Shown piece after piece: positions 9,805 through 21,890 of a DNA stretch of 64,000 nucleotides. The position numbers and the translations under genes are program-made. This stretch comes from Chaetoderma sp. LZ-2023a. Taxonomy: Eukaryota; Mollusca; Caudofoveata; Chaetodermatida; Chaetodermatidae. Where the stretch lies: NCBI GenBank assembly GCA_034401795.1, contig CM067369.1, positions 182,154,445-182,218,444 of the forward strand, read 5' to 3'. Numbering within the stretch: position 1 is the first letter of the stretch; every line of letters starts with the position of its first letter. Below the pieces are notes generated by a model. That model was given only the letters and a program-made list of their open reading frames with translations. It had not been told where the DNA came from and searched no databases.

Positions 9805-12486
9805 TGTAGTTCGGATCGACCGGTCGGATACCGGCCGTACCAGCTAAGATGGGTACACGCCGCCCATCCTGGATTCGTTTCCTGAACACCCCCCTCTGGG
9901 TAGAGCTACAAGCGTATATAGGCCTATGGGAGAGATAACGTGTCGAAAAACGACTAAGTTCGTTAAGGTGCATGATGCGCATGCGCGCGACAGGATGATG
10001 TTTATATGGAGCACGTAGTTACGACCTAGATAGGATGGCGCTTTTAGTGTACAGAGATGGTACCCTGTAATCCTTATTGAGTGCCTGTTCTCGTTAAATC
10101 TGGCGTTAATCAAGACCAGAATTCAACGGGCTTTCTAAATCTGTAAACCACTTCAAAATCAGTTGAGAAATAGCTGAGTTATCCAGGAAAAGCTCTTCAT
10201 GATTATCTTTAAAATATTGCCGTGACGTCATAACCACGTGGACGCAATACTTCTAGAATGTTCTAGAACGTTCGACTGTGCTATTATTAGCTGCGCACAG
10301 ATTGGCTGATGCTCGAACGATGATTGGATAGAGCCTGCGCCTGTGACGTCACGAGGAGTATAAAAGGAGAAGCAATCCAGTGATCAAGAGCATCCTCGAC
10401 CAGGGGCGGAACAGGTTGGAGCTGTACTAGCTACGATCGACAGAGATTACGCATATGACTTCAGTTTCCGTCGCGTTCCCTTAGCTACCAATAGCCAACC
10501 CACCGCAGTAAAAGCAATTTTGTAGACTTCCTACTTACGGGAGCAATTTGGAACTTTTTATTTACTGTTCACGAATATCAACATCTCCTTCGGAACACAA
10601 ATTTGCGGTGAGGGCTTTACGGCCTGAAAATGTGAGTCTACAGATGTAGAGGCAGGATGTTCTTTGATGGATGACTCGCCGGAGCTGCCAGCCATGCCTA
10701 AAAGTGGTATTTCAATCGCCACTGCCCCCATCGTGTCGGTTCTTTCGACTTTTGACCGCAGCAAGTAAACTCTGCCCGGTGCGTCTTCAGAGCTGATTGA
10801 CGTACCCAGCATCATGGAGCTTTGTTTTATATCTTCATTTGCCTCTGACAACCCCCGCTTGTGACCGGTTGTTTACACCTTCCATCTGTGCCATCGGTGT
10901 ACAGGACCTTTCTTCACCACATAGTACTATCGTATCTTTTACTGACTGCTTGTTAGACATTCTATTAGGCCTACAGCACTAAGCGATGTACTCCTCCCGC
11001 CATGAGTGTTCTTGCGGGAGTCTTGTTTGTGGAAAACAGCTTGCGGGAACCACCCTGCGGGAACTTTCCAGCTTCCGGAGAGCGCATCATCTCACGTCGA
11101 CTATGGATCTACGTCTCAATTTCACATAACACGATAGCCTAACTTAGGAATGACTACCAAGTATTCAAGCAACTATACTTCACAGTTTAATTATTTCTCT
11201 ATATAGGTTTTGTTAATTATATTGTATCCGCAAAAACGGTCCCGATGACTAAAAGGAACCGTAACGGTCTTAGGACCGCTAGTTATAATTTCTGTATTTG
11301 TTAAATCGTTATTTTCATTTTTCCTCAATGCGTTGCTAACCGCACTATAGTAGGTTCGTTAACCTTTACTAAAATATATGTCTTAATCATTTGACAACAT
11401 ATTGTTTGTTCTGGTTAGATTATGTATATATATGGCCAGTGGCCATCCGTTCATATGTTTTGCTTATTTATAGAAAATATAGGACTGCAGTGCAAGTAGG
11501 AAACACTATACAACAACACTTATATATGCAGCACTTCTCCCGCCACCAGCACTTTTTCACTGAGGTTGTTGTCCGTGTCATAACTCTGTTTAGACCGGCA
11601 TGCTACCGACTAACCTTTTCTATTCAGTTCGATAGAATGGTTCAAAACGATTAGAGACACTGTCTTCATTACATACAGTGTAATATATTCTTCTTCTCTT
11701 CCGGTAGTGAGATAATCTAGCCCTGAACTCCGGTAAGACTCATAAGTAAGATTTTGTCTCTCTTTGTGCTCCACTCAGCCTTGTGGATTCTTAATTGTTT
11801 GGTTGTCCCTATCCGCATCATGGGCTGATCCGACTCTGGGAAACTATTGGGGTTTCCGAGCGGTGATGGTCAGGGTGTGGTGTCACATATACCTCCTCGT
11901 GTATCTTCGGATACTTAGTAGTTAGTATTTTAAGCCAATGTATGAAAGCATTGCGAAAACATATGTATTAATTATTATTTTATTTACTGAACAATCCTCC
12001 CACACCACAGTGCAAAACTGGGCAACTTGTGTATAAACCTAACGAAAGGTAAAATGGTTAGTTCCATAGGACCCGGTGATGGGCGAGATATGTACCCCCA
12101 CCGAATTCTGTTAAAATGTCTGGGCATGATATTTAGATCTGCCATGCCCTTGCGGGAAGGACATTTGCGGTGGGTATTCGTCTCTCTTACCCTCACCATA
12201 ACGATAGAACAATGGCCTAATAATGCATTCGTGAAATGTAACCCATGTCTTGTAATGTTTTCTGTGGCTACGGGGCGGCATGTCCGGATTCTTATCCAGT
12301 TCGGAGATCTTGCTACGTAACATGTATGAGTGCTGTCTTTAGTATTGATGTCCTAGAGCATTTGTTCTCCGTGACAGCCGTGTCTAATAGCTAGCTAGAT
12401 ATCAGCCAGTTGCAGCCTAAAATAATTCTTGTTCTGAAAACAACTAACAGGAATTAAGCAAAGCAGAAGGCCTGCATAAATAAAGC
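9805..12486 (+). repeat. 3' LTR (cut short) of plus-strand Gypsy copy
   Basis: It starts TGTAGTTCGGATCGACCGG and matches LTR B (24,066-26,731, minus) at about 94% in the stretch I compared base by base. It stops after ATAAATAAAGC at 12,486, where minus-strand gag sequence begins. The promoter block lies at 10,223-10,367. From the TATA position, U3 would be about 0.58 kb, leaving about 3 kb of R and U5 in a complete LTR. Confidence 0.85.
10223..10367 (+). promoter_or_regulatory. LTR promoter: CRE, heat-shock element, CRE, TATA box
   Basis: TGACGTCA occurs at 10,223-10,230 and 10,344-10,351. Between them, 10,251-10,273 reads TTC-TA-GAA-TG-TTC-TA-GAA-CG-TTC, five alternating 5-bp units of the heat-shock element. 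TATAAAAGG follows at 10,359-10,367. The same order is kept in the minus-strand LTRs near 26,160-26,340 and 34,410-34,553. Confidence 0.75.
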
Positions 12487-12546
12487 AGTGGTTGAAATCC
12501 GGGTGGTGCGGGTATCTGGGAAGTTGTTAAATATGCTGAGGTTGGT
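12487..12546 (-). pseudogene. short minus-strand gag fragment at inversion junction
   Basis: AGTGGTTGAAATCC onward matches the minus-strand gag at about 30,598-30,655. Together with 22,386-23,149 it makes one gag remnant split by the LINE. Its left edge is the breakpoint against the plus-strand LTR. Confidence 0.65.
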
Positions 12547-12748
12547 CATTTTGACCGCTATCAACAACAACAATGGCGGACTGAATTTTTTTTCTCTTGG
12601 CTGTAATATTATCGAAAATTGATTTATAAAACTACAAGTGTGAATTAGCGACTGCCTACCTATGAACAACATCTTATAAAAAGTGAATTGTACATCGAGG
12701 TGAGATTAAATTATCCTGAAACTCGATTAACATTGGCTAAACAGCAAA

Positions 12749-13615
12749 ATGCCTGACACGAAAACTGGTACCGGAAAGGTCGGTACCAGAAGTACGTCAC
12801 ACAGTCAGTCAGGAGATGGCGATCAAAGTGTCACTGTGGAGTTAATTAAATCACAGATACATGAGACCTTAATCAGTAATAAAGAACTGCTAGGGAACAT
12901 AATTGAACATGTGACCTCCGCTGTGATCAAAAATATAATTGATGACAAAACATTTATAACTCAAATCACAGAATCAGTGATCAATGACAGTTGTTTTCTC
13001 ACCAATGTAAAGCAAGATATCTATAAGAGTCTAAGTATGGATGCAGAGTGTAATATGGAACGTATTAGACAAGACATGAAAGACATTAAAGACGAAAATA
13101 TCAAACTAGTTGAGGAAAATACAAAAATACACATTGAGCTTGACAGTCATGAGCAACACTCAAGGAGAAACTGCCTCCTCGTACATGGTATCCCAGAATC
13201 CCAAAATGAGAATACGGACCATATTGTGCTTAATGTGCTAAATGACAAACTGGGCCTAAACTTAGATCCTAGCAGCATTGGACGCAGCCATAGAATTGTC
13301 CCAAAGCGCTCAGGAATTCAGCAACCTAGGGATTCCCAGAACAGGAATCATGTCCATAGCAGACCAATCATCATAAGACTTGTAGCATATAACACACGAC
13401 ATACTATATTCACAAATAAACGCAAGTTAAAAAGTACAAACTTTGTCATTACAGAGAGCCTCACCAAGAGACGACTACAGCTGCTAAAGTTATGCCAGCA
13501 GCACTCCGGGGTAAAGTCAGCATGGTCAATCGATGGACGCATCATATGCCTTGTCAACTCAGGTAACAAGACGATGATTACATCAGCAACAGACCTAGAC
13601 AAGGTACCGAAATGA
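12749..13615 (+). CDS. LINE ORF1 protein, coiled coil plus RRM-like region
   Basis: This is an intact 288-residue frame starting at ATG 12,749. Residues 1-30 are Ser/Gly/Thr-rich. Residues 30-135 are helical and charged, with a likely coiled coil (MERIRQDMKDIKDENIKLVE). Residues 137-230 hold the signature HSRRNCLLVHGIPE, then RSHRIV, RPIIIRLVAYNTR and FVITESLTKRR, as in ORF1 proteins of many CR1/L2/Jockey-type LINEs. In the family this protein binds element RNA and acts as a nucleic acid chaperone in the RNP. It lies upstream of the tandem array rather than next to ORF2, which is unusual spacing. Confidence 0.85.
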   Translation: MPDTKTGTGKVGTRSTSHSQSGDGDQSVTVELIKSQIHETLISNKELLGNIIEHVTSAVIKNIIDDKTFITQITESVINDSCFLTNVKQDIYKSLSMDAECNMERIRQDMKDIKDENIKLVEENTKIHIELDSHEQHSRRNCLLVHGIPESQNENTDHIVLNVLNDKLGLNLDPSSIGRSHRIVPKRSGIQQPRDSQNRNHVHSRPIIIRLVAYNTRHTIFTNKRKLKSTNFVITESLTKRRLQLLKLCQQHSGVKSAWSIDGRIICLVNSGNKTMITSATDLDKVPK

Positions 13616-13619
13616 ACTG

Positions 13620-16135
13620 TTCCTGTGTATGTTGCTTTTCTGTGACACTGATCAGTTTCCTGTGCTTGTTAACTGTTATATGCATGTCAACTTATGTACA
13701 ATACATTGTGCTCATGTTGTACCAAATATATGTTCACAACCAACATAAATGTGCTCTGCATGCTTAGTTGCCACGAACACTATATGACACACTGGCAAAC
13801 ATCTAAAATAACTTGATCCTACATGCGTTTGTGAAATGTAATGTCATATGCCTGTATGTGGAACAGCGTCTGTCAATGTGTTCGTATCGTTACACACTCT
13901 GTATGTTGCTTTTCTGTGACACTGATCAGTTTCCTGTGCGTGTTAACTGTTATATGCATGTCAGCCTATGTACAATACATTGTGCTCATGTCGTATCAAA
14001 AATTTGTTCATAACCAACATAAATGTGCTCCGCATGCTTAGTTGCCACGAACACTATATGACACACTGGCAAACATCTAAAATAACTTGGTCCTACATGC
14101 GTTTGTGAAATGTAATGTTATATGCCTGTATGTGGAACAGTGTCTGTCAATGTGTTCGTATCATTACACACTCTGTATTAGTGTTGGGAATTGGTACTAT
14201 TTTTGTGGTCGATGATTGTTTTTATATACTAATCAATGATCGAGTAATGATTGATGATAACAGGTTCTCATCTTTTACCCATTTTGAATGGAGTAATTAT
14301 AGCATGTCCAGGGATAATTACCCCTTTTAAATCAGATTTTTAACAATTTAAGAAATAATCTGTTTGGTACTTTGAGGCGGATTTGAATGGAGGCCATTGC
14401 TGCCGTAGGCAGCAGCGGCTTCCAGTCGGGTAAGATTCAAAGTATTCAACATGTTATTAGTATTGTTGCTTTGAAATTAACATACTATGTCAGTGCTGAA
14501 AGAAGTAATATCTACTTTTGTGATCGATGATACGTTTTATATACTAACCAATGATTAATTAATGATTTGATAACAGGTTCTCATTTTACCCATTCAAGGA
14601 TAATTACCCCTTTCAAATTAAGTCGCACGCATGACAGATTATTAATAATTCAAGAAATAATCTGTTGGGTATTTTGAAACTGGTTTGACTGGAGGTTGTT
14701 GCTGCCTTAGGCAGCAGCGGCTTCCAGTCGGGTAAGTTGCAAAAATATTCATACTACTAAAATACCATACTATTTCATTGCTGAAAGAATTAATGTCTTA
14801 GACACCAAACGTCCCACATATGCTTCTGTGAAACATAACGTCATATGTCTGAATGTTGAATATCGTTTGTCAATGTGTTTGTATCATTGTGTACTCTGTA
14901 TTAGTGTTGGAATTGGTGCTATTTTTGTGATCGATGATTAGTTTTATAAACTAACCAATGATCAATCAATGATTGATGATACCCATTTTGAGCGCAGTAA
15001 TTATAGCATGTTCAAGGATAATTACCTCCTTCAAATCAAGTTGCAGGTATGACAGATTCTTAATAATTTAAGAAATAATCTGTTGGGTATTTTGAAGCTG
15101 ATTTGAGTGGAAGCTGTTGCTGCCTCAGGCCGCAACGGCTCCCGGTCGGCCAAGTTTCGAGGTATCCATCATGTTATTAGTATGGTTGCTTTGAAATTAA
15201 CAAACTATTTCAGTGCTGAAAGAATTAATGTCTATTTCAGAGCTGAAAGAATTAATGTTTTAGACACCAAACGTCCCACATATGCGTCTGTGAAACGTAA
15301 TGTCATACGCATTGTATGTTGAACAGCGTTTGTCAATGTGTTTGTATTATTATGTACTTTGTACTAGTGTTGGGAATTGGTACTATTTTTGTGTTCGATG
15401 ATTGGTTTTATATACTAACCAATGATCTATTAATGATTGATGATAACAGGGTCTCATTTTGACCCATTTTGAATGGAGTAATTATAGCATGCTCGAGGAT
15501 AATTACCCCTAAAAAAAGATTAGGTCGTACGTATGACAAATTCTTAATAACTTAAGAAATAATCTGCTGGGTATTTTGAAACTGTTCTGACTGGAGGCTG
15601 TTGCTGCCTTAAATATTCATACTACTAGAATAACATACTATTTCAGTGCTGAAAGAATTAATGTCTTAGACACCAAACGTCCCACATATTCTTCCGTGAA
15701 AAGTAATGTCATATGCCTGTATGTTGAACAGCGTTTGTCAATGTGTTTGTATCATTATGTACTCTGTATTAGTGTTGGGAAATGTTACTATTTTTGTGAT
15801 CGATGATTGGTTTCATATACTAACCAAAGATCTATTAATGATTGATGATAACAGGTTCTCATTTTTACCAATTTTTTAACGCATAATTATAGCATGTTCA
15901 AGGATAATTACCCCCTACAAATCAAGGCATGGCAGATTCCTAATAATTCAAGAAATAATCTGCTGGGTATTTTGAAATTGGTTTGACTGGAGGCTGTTGC
16001 TGCCTTAGGCAGCAACGGCTTCCGGTCTGATAAGTTGCAAAAATACTCAACATGTTATTGGTTTTTATATACTAACCAATGATCAAATAATGATTGATGA
16101 TAACAGGTTCTCAATTTTACTTTTAGTAACTCACC
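13620..16135 (+). repeat. degenerate tandem arrays between LINE ORF1 and ORF2
   Basis: Two related arrays are present. Two 274-bp units run from 13,627 to about 14,175. They are followed by about five units of about 405 bp to about 16,135. GTGTTGGGAATTGG-like blocks recur at 14,181, 14,904, 15,367 and 15,772; the first gap covers two units, one short. Each 405-bp unit holds two small palindromes, GCTGCCTTAGGCAGC-like and ATTGGTTTTATATACTAACCAAT-like (the latter can fold). Several units have internal deletions. Reading frames inside are not credible. It may be an inter-ORF satellite carried by the LINE or a later insertion. Confidence 0.8.
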
Positions 16136-16352
16136 CATAATTCTTATTTATTGCAATTTGACACTTGACCCATCTCATCCAGTATATCCACTGGTTAGAT
16201 GGTGTTATATACAATTAAATCACGATAATAACCAATATTACAGCCAAATAGAGAAATCTATTCAGTCCTCCAAATGACCCCAATAACCTCCCTCTCTTCA
16301 GTAGTTCATTTGCCTTATTTCCTCCCTGTCCATATTCCCACTAACCAAACCC

Positions 16353-16702
16353 ATGCCCGCTAAATTCCCTTGCTCATCCTGTAGGAAACCTGTTAAGAAT
16401 AATCAGAGAGCACTATTATGTGACTTATGTAGCACATGGATTCATCTAAGTTGCTCCAAATTAACAACATCTGACTATCGCAACCTCGAAGCTGACGACA
16501 CCTGCTGGTGGTGTACCAACTGCAACAAGTCACTTTTCCCGTACAATCAGTACAATGACAATACAGACTTCACACTGGCTGTTCTAAATCCATACTATAA
16601 CCCTACTACCACTGAGGCTACTGACGACAAAAAATCCACTATAAACCCATTCGAATTAATCCTATCCCAATTTAACCATGCTGATACTAGAAATGATCTA
16701 TA
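16353..16702 (+). pseudogene. LINE ORF2 N-terminus with PHD finger
   Basis: From ATG 16,353 the frame reads a PHD-type zinc finger: CSSC, then CDLC, WIHLSC, and CWWC-TNC, fitting C4HC3 spacing. PHD fingers before the endonuclease are known in CR1-like LINEs, where their role is not settled. The frame is cut by the Tc1 insertion at 16,703. The reading frame that continues after the insertion differs by one base from the PHD frame, so a small indel must also lie near the junction. Confidence 0.8.
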
Positions 16703-18359
16703 CACCTGTGCAAAAGTTAAGCACCACCCTATTTTTACGCACATGCGAGGGTATATTCATGTGCTATGAAGAAAGCAATAGCATAAACATTTATGTACCC
16801 ATCCATCTTAGTGCAAGAGGTAATAATGCAACTAGAGGAATGCTGATTATGATGGTGGGGAAACACTGTATGTTTTTGTTTGAACTTGAAAACGAGGCCT
16901 GAATATGGTTACGTTGACACAACTGACAACTATTGCCCTACAGTTGACACACGTGGCTAGATTGTCATTAATGGTGTCTGAAAACGAAGTTTAACATCTG
17001 TGCACGAGTTTGAGACTGTCATTATTAATACCGGGTATATCCACCTTGTGCCTGGATGACGGCCTGGACACGACGTCTCATGCTGGTCACCAACCGACTG
17101 ATACGCCATTGTGGTATTCGTTGCCATTCAAGATGGAGTGCGTCTGTTAATTCCTGTTGGTTCTGCACAGGAGGATCCCTCCTTCTCACCATGTTTCCCA
17201 GAATGTCCCAGATATGCTCAATAGGGTTCATGTCAGGGCTCCTTGCTGGCCATGGTAGGGTTTCGATGGCATTCTGGCGGAGGTATTCATGCACAGCTCT
17301 AGCACGATGTGGTCGGGCGTTGTCATCCATGAATATAGGGTGGGTTCCAGGTGCATGATTTACAAAATGAGGGACCACAACTCTATCAAGTATGGAATCT
17401 TGATATCTTTGTCCATTTAGTGTTCCAGGTACAGTCAACAGATCCAGCTTACAATCAAATGAGATGCACCCCCATATCATAACGGAACCTCCACCAAATG
17501 GAACTTCTTCCATGATGTTACGTTGGTCGTACGCCGTGCGTCTGGACCTCCATACACGAGTTCGACCATCTGTGGCATGAAGCAGGAACCGACTTTCATC
17601 GGACCAGTATACCCGTCTCCAGGATCTCATGTTCCAGTGTCTTCTTTCGTTGTACCACCTCAGACGCTCCTCTTTGTGGTGTGCAGTGAGGAGAGGACGT
17701 CTGACAGGTCTCCTAGCTTTCATGCCAGCAGCATACAGTCTCCTTTTGACGGTAGACATTGACACTCTATTGCGCGTTTCCCATTGCTGGCTGAGCACTC
17801 TGCTGTTGGTGAATGGAGATCTCCTAACAAGGCATACTAGGGCTCGATCATCACGGGCAGTAGTCTTCTTCGGTCTTCCAGATATAGGCCTGTCCTTCAC
17901 CTCGTTAGTTTGCCCATGTTTTGCAATCAAACGACTGATTACAGTATGGTTAATGTTCAGCTGTCTGCCAATCTCTCTGCATGACATACCAGTGGTATGC
18001 ATGCCTATGATTTGTCATTTCACACGATCACTTAACCTTCGTCTTGCCATAGCGGTTCACAATCAAGAGCTAATTCTCTCTGTACAAATAAACCACGGTC
18101 ATGAACACAAAATTCCTAATCTTGTCGCCTAAATCTGTATGTAATGTTCTACACCTCAAACTGGACTTTTACATAACTGAACACGTGTGCTGTTTCCCGC
18201 CACGCACGGACATCAAGCGGCGTGAAGTCATGCATGCATGTGCATTTCGTACTTGGAATTATGTCAGCTAACGCGGGGACAAAAAGTATGGCAGCCTAGT
18301 TGTACCATCATGTTTCTACGTTCTATTGTTTTTGCTGGTGCTTAACTTTTGCACAGGTG
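16703..18359 (-). mobile_element. Tc1-like DNA transposon, 1,657 bp
   Basis: The inverted ends CACCTGTGCAAAAGTTAAGC... match perfectly over 24 bp (16,703-16,726 against 18,336-18,359 reversed). The element is flanked by the TA target duplication (16,701-16,702 and 18,360-18,361). It encodes a DD34E transposase on the minus strand. It interrupts ORF2 of the LINE between the PHD finger and the endonuclease, so it is younger than the LINE insertion. Its perfect TIR ends and nearly full transposase suggest a recent arrival. Confidence 0.95.
17025..18050 (-). pseudogene. Tc1 transposase, full length with one early stop
   Basis: The natural start is ATG at 18,050 (MARRRLSDRVK). An in-frame TGA at 18,017-18,015 (codon 12) interrupts it, after which the frame is open for 325 residues from ATG 18,002 to the stop. 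HTH motifs (SCREIGRQLNINHTVISRLI, then the SGRPKKTT hook) bind the TIRs. The catalytic triad is D in WSDESRF, D in FMDDNARPH and E in NPIEHIWD, with 34 residues between the second D and the E (DD34E). A W-x-P pair sits near ETLPWPARSPDMNP. Expected length is about 340 residues, so the protein is complete apart from the early stop. Reinitiation at 18,002 would remove only the first residues. Confidence 0.92.
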
Positions 18360-18361
18360 TA

Positions 18362-19145
18362 TAAATATATCTGCACCAACCTGTGAATACATCCACCCAA
18401 AAACATTCAATGACAATCTACTAGGAAACAAAGGACACATAGCCTTCTCACTTCTATTTATCAACATGCAATCTCTCATGGGGAACATCGACAAATTACA
18501 CCGTCTCCTAGATATGAGTGCACATGAATTTGGAATTATTGGAATTACAGAGACATTTATACATGCAAATTCACCTACTAACCTTATCAATATAAAGAAC
18601 TACACATTTGTTGAAAAGCACAAAACCACGGGCAGGGGAGGTGGTGTAGGCATGTGTGTTAAAGAAATGTCCAATTCATTGAGCGAGATGACCTTTCTAA
18701 TATTGAAGAACATATTCAAACAATGTTTATCGAAATTCAAACACCGAAAGGAAAAAACAAAATTGTAGGTGCATTTTATAAATCACCTAAAGGCGATAAG
18801 GAACGTCTTATTGAACTATTAGGAAAAACTTTGGTAACTATTCAAAAGGAAAACAAAACTGTCTACCTCATGGGTGACTACAATATTGACCTGATGAGAC
18901 AAACTTGCTTTCATACACAAAACTTTATAAACTTACTAAATGCTCATTCATTCTACCCAACCATTACAAAACCGACTAGAATAGGTGATGTTTCGCCCAC
19001 AATTATTGATAATATATTCAGCAATAACATTAACTTCAGTAATAAATCGGAGGTAGGAATTCTCGTTACTGACACGTCAGACCACCTACCCTTTTTTCTT
19101 CTCGAAAGACAGCTAGCTGACCTGCACAAAGCCATTCAAATATGA
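18362..19145 (+). pseudogene. LINE AP-type endonuclease
   Basis: The segment reads LLFINMQSL, then FGIIGITETFI (catalytic ET), GRGGGVGMCV, VYLMGDYNIDL (GD-N), IIDNIFSNN and TSDHLPFFLL (S-D-H), in the order of APE-like endonucleases. This enzyme nicks target DNA to prime reverse transcription. The coding frame changes near 18,720, so at least one frameshift is present. A further change comes before the RT part. Confidence 0.85.
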
Positions 19146-21299
19146 AAAAATTAAATGCAGAGAAATAAATCAGGTCAATATTGAACAATTTAAAAAATAC
19201 ATGTCTGAGGTGGATTGGCATGCAGTAACAGACATACAGTGCTGCGAAAGTGCCTACACCAAGTTCCATGAAATTTGCACGCACATCTTCGAAAACATCT
19301 TTCCCATGAAAGAAAAGAAGAAATTTAAACACAACCCGACTAAACCATGGATAACAACTGGACTGATAGCTGCCTGTCATAAAAAACATAATCTTTATTT
19401 GATGTGTATCAAATGTCAAACAAAGCATAATGAACAGAAATTCAAGAAATACAGAAACAAGTTTGACCAAATAATCAAAACCGCAAAGAAAACTTACTAC
19501 CATAACAAATTTGAACTATGCAAGAATGACATAAATGAAACATGGAAAATAATTAAATCACTTTTGAATAAAAATAACCGCAAAGCGCAACAAACACAAT
19601 TTCTTTATAATAACAAGATAATAACTGATGATTTAGAAATTGCAACAGGATTCAATGACTATTTTGTTAATATAGGTCCAACACTTTCAGATAAAATCAA
19701 ATCAACATCCTCTAATAAATATAGTGATTATCTCACAGGCGACTATCAATCCTCTTTTTTCGCTAACCCGGTCACAAATGAAGAAATTTTTATCATTCTT
19801 AACAAACTAAATCCTGCAAAAAGTGCTGGCTTGGATGGTTTCAAGTGGAGTATTTTCAAACACTACACGTTAGCGCTACTAATACCCCTTAACCACATCT
19901 GTAACTTATCTTTCACTCAAGGCATATTTCCATCAAAATTAAAAGCAGCACGAGTAACACCTATATACAAAGCAAAGGATTCATCTAATTTCACAAACTA
20001 TAGACCTGTCTCAATACTTCCACTTTTCTCCAAATTAATGGAACGACTTATGTACAATCGGTTTATCAGCTACTTAGATAAAAAGTCAATCCTCTATACA
20101 TCACAATACGGATTCCGTGAAAAACATTCAACAATGCCAGCACTAATTGAAATGACAGAAAAAATAATAGAATCAATTGAAAAGAAAAAGCACATAATAG
20201 ACATTTTTTTGGATCTTTCAAAAGCTTTCGACACTGTCAATCATAAAATCCTACTAGAAAAACTTGCCTATTATGGAATCCGAGGAAGTGCACTAATCTG
20301 GTTTGAAAGTTATCTAAGTGACAGAACGCAATGTGTGAAATTCAATGCAACTTGCTCTGAAAATAGGAGACTAACTTGCGGTGTCCCTCAGGAGTCCATC
20401 CTTGGCCCTCTGCTGTTCCTATTGTATATATATGAACGATCTGCCTAACATATGCAAACATATGTCACTAATACTATTTGCTGATGACACCAATGCCTTT
20501 TGCTCTGACGAAGACATAGCTACATTATATAAAAATGTAAATAAGGAAATGGAAGAAATTACTAACTGGTTTTCACTAAATAAATTATCACTAAATGTGG
20601 ATAAAACAAACTATATGTTATTTTCAAAATCTAGAGAATTAATAAATAAAGAGGTTCCAAAATTGTACATTAGCAATAAGGAAATTGAAGAGGCCCCTTA
20701 TGCAAAGTTCCTAGGAGTATATTTAGATAAAAACTTGACCTGGCCAAACAAATCGAAACAGTTACTGCAAAAGTAGCAAGAGGAATAGGTGTCATCCAAA
20801 GACTAAAACCATATATGACACAGGCCACGGTTAAAACACTGTACAGCTCCTTGATCCTCCCGCACCTCACTTACTGCAACGCTGTTTGGACTAACACATA
20901 CAAAAACAGAATATCCAAAATTCAAAGTCTCCAAAAAAAAGCATCAAACTATTTTCTAGGCCAGCAGAGGGCCAAAACATGTTCAAAGCAGAAAAATTGC
21001 TTAAGCTCACCGACATAGGAAAATCTCAAATGTTAACTATTGTCAAAGATTTCCACCTCGACACTTTACCCAAATCTATAGCCCCCTTCTTTATAAACAA
21101 TATTAACATCCACCAACATAACACTAGAAGCAGACATAAACTACATGAGCAATACACACGGACAGACATAGGAAAACACCGAATATCATTTGCAGCCACT
21201 AAATTATGGAACAACACAAAACAGGAAACACGTGAGAAAATTCTATCAACAAAATTCTGCAAGAAAACAATAAAAAACCACTTGATTAACACATACTAG
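19146..21299 (+). pseudogene. LINE reverse transcriptase and C-terminal domain
   Basis: RT motifs: LNPAKSAGLDGF, ARVTPIYKAKDS, NYRPVSILPLFSKLMERL, FLDLSKAFDTVNH, LTCGVPQESILGPLLF (the usual PQGS has G to E), and FADDTNAF (catalytic ADD). Then come LNVDKTNYMLF, YAKFLGVYLD and LPHLTYCNAVW. This is the CR1/Jockey group. The frame changes at a short TATATA run near 20,430, again near 20,770 and near 20,980. Together with the E substitution beside the active site, this makes the copy non-functional. Confidence 0.9.
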
Positions 21300-21366
21300 T
21301 ATTATCTAACTCATGCAGTACAGCTCAAAAATTGCCCGACTCGTCTACAAAACAAGGTAAAGAATG

Positions 21367-21409
<43 letters not shown>

Positions 21410-21438
21410 TACTACTACTACAACTACTACTACTATTG

Positions 21439-21489
<51 letters not shown>

Positions 21490-21841
21490 GAATTATGACT
21501 AGATGACTCCACTTGCTATTATATCCAATAATAATTTCAATTACCATAGTAACAAACTACAGGACGAGCAGGAGAATGAGCACCCATCCCCTCCATCCCC
21601 CTTCCCTTGGCCAAGGATGCTCCCCATTAGCCAGCATCCTGTAAACAGTATATCATCATTATAAGTAAAAGTACCCTCCCCCAAAAATATATAAATGTTT
21701 ATTGTTGTATCTATAATCATAGACATCCATGTATATTATTGAACTTGACTATGTTCTGTGCTTGTCTGTTACGTAACTGTCTTGTCCTTATTTACTACCC
21801 ATATGTATTCGCTAAATAATAATAATAATAATAACAATAAC

Positions 21842-21890
<49 letters not shown>

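Larger units (their letters stand above)
2701..12486 (+). mobile_element. long-LTR Ty3/Gypsy retrotransposon, plus-strand copy (fossil)
   Basis: Layout: a 5'-truncated LTR (2,701-5,043), tRNA-Lys-type PBS (5,046), gag, protease, partial RT, then a 3' LTR starting at 9,805 and cut at 12,486. The order and the RT motifs are Ty3/Gypsy. I do not see RNase H or integrase in either long copy of this family. The element is broken, with many breaks. Its two LTRs look nearly 20% different by eye, so the insertion is old. It forms arm 1 of a large inverted duplication whose other arm is 24,066-33,702. Confidence 0.85.

Noticed and set aside
10558-10851. Conserved antisense LTR gene
   Set aside because: Differences between copies are mostly amino-acid changing, as expected without selection.
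17523-18132. Plus-strand frames across the Tc1 transposase
   Set aside because: They are shadows of the minus-strand transposase, which has a full set of motifs.
21311-21547. Poly-valine frame over the LINE 3' UTR
   Set aside because: It is the (TAC)n repeat read on the other strand.
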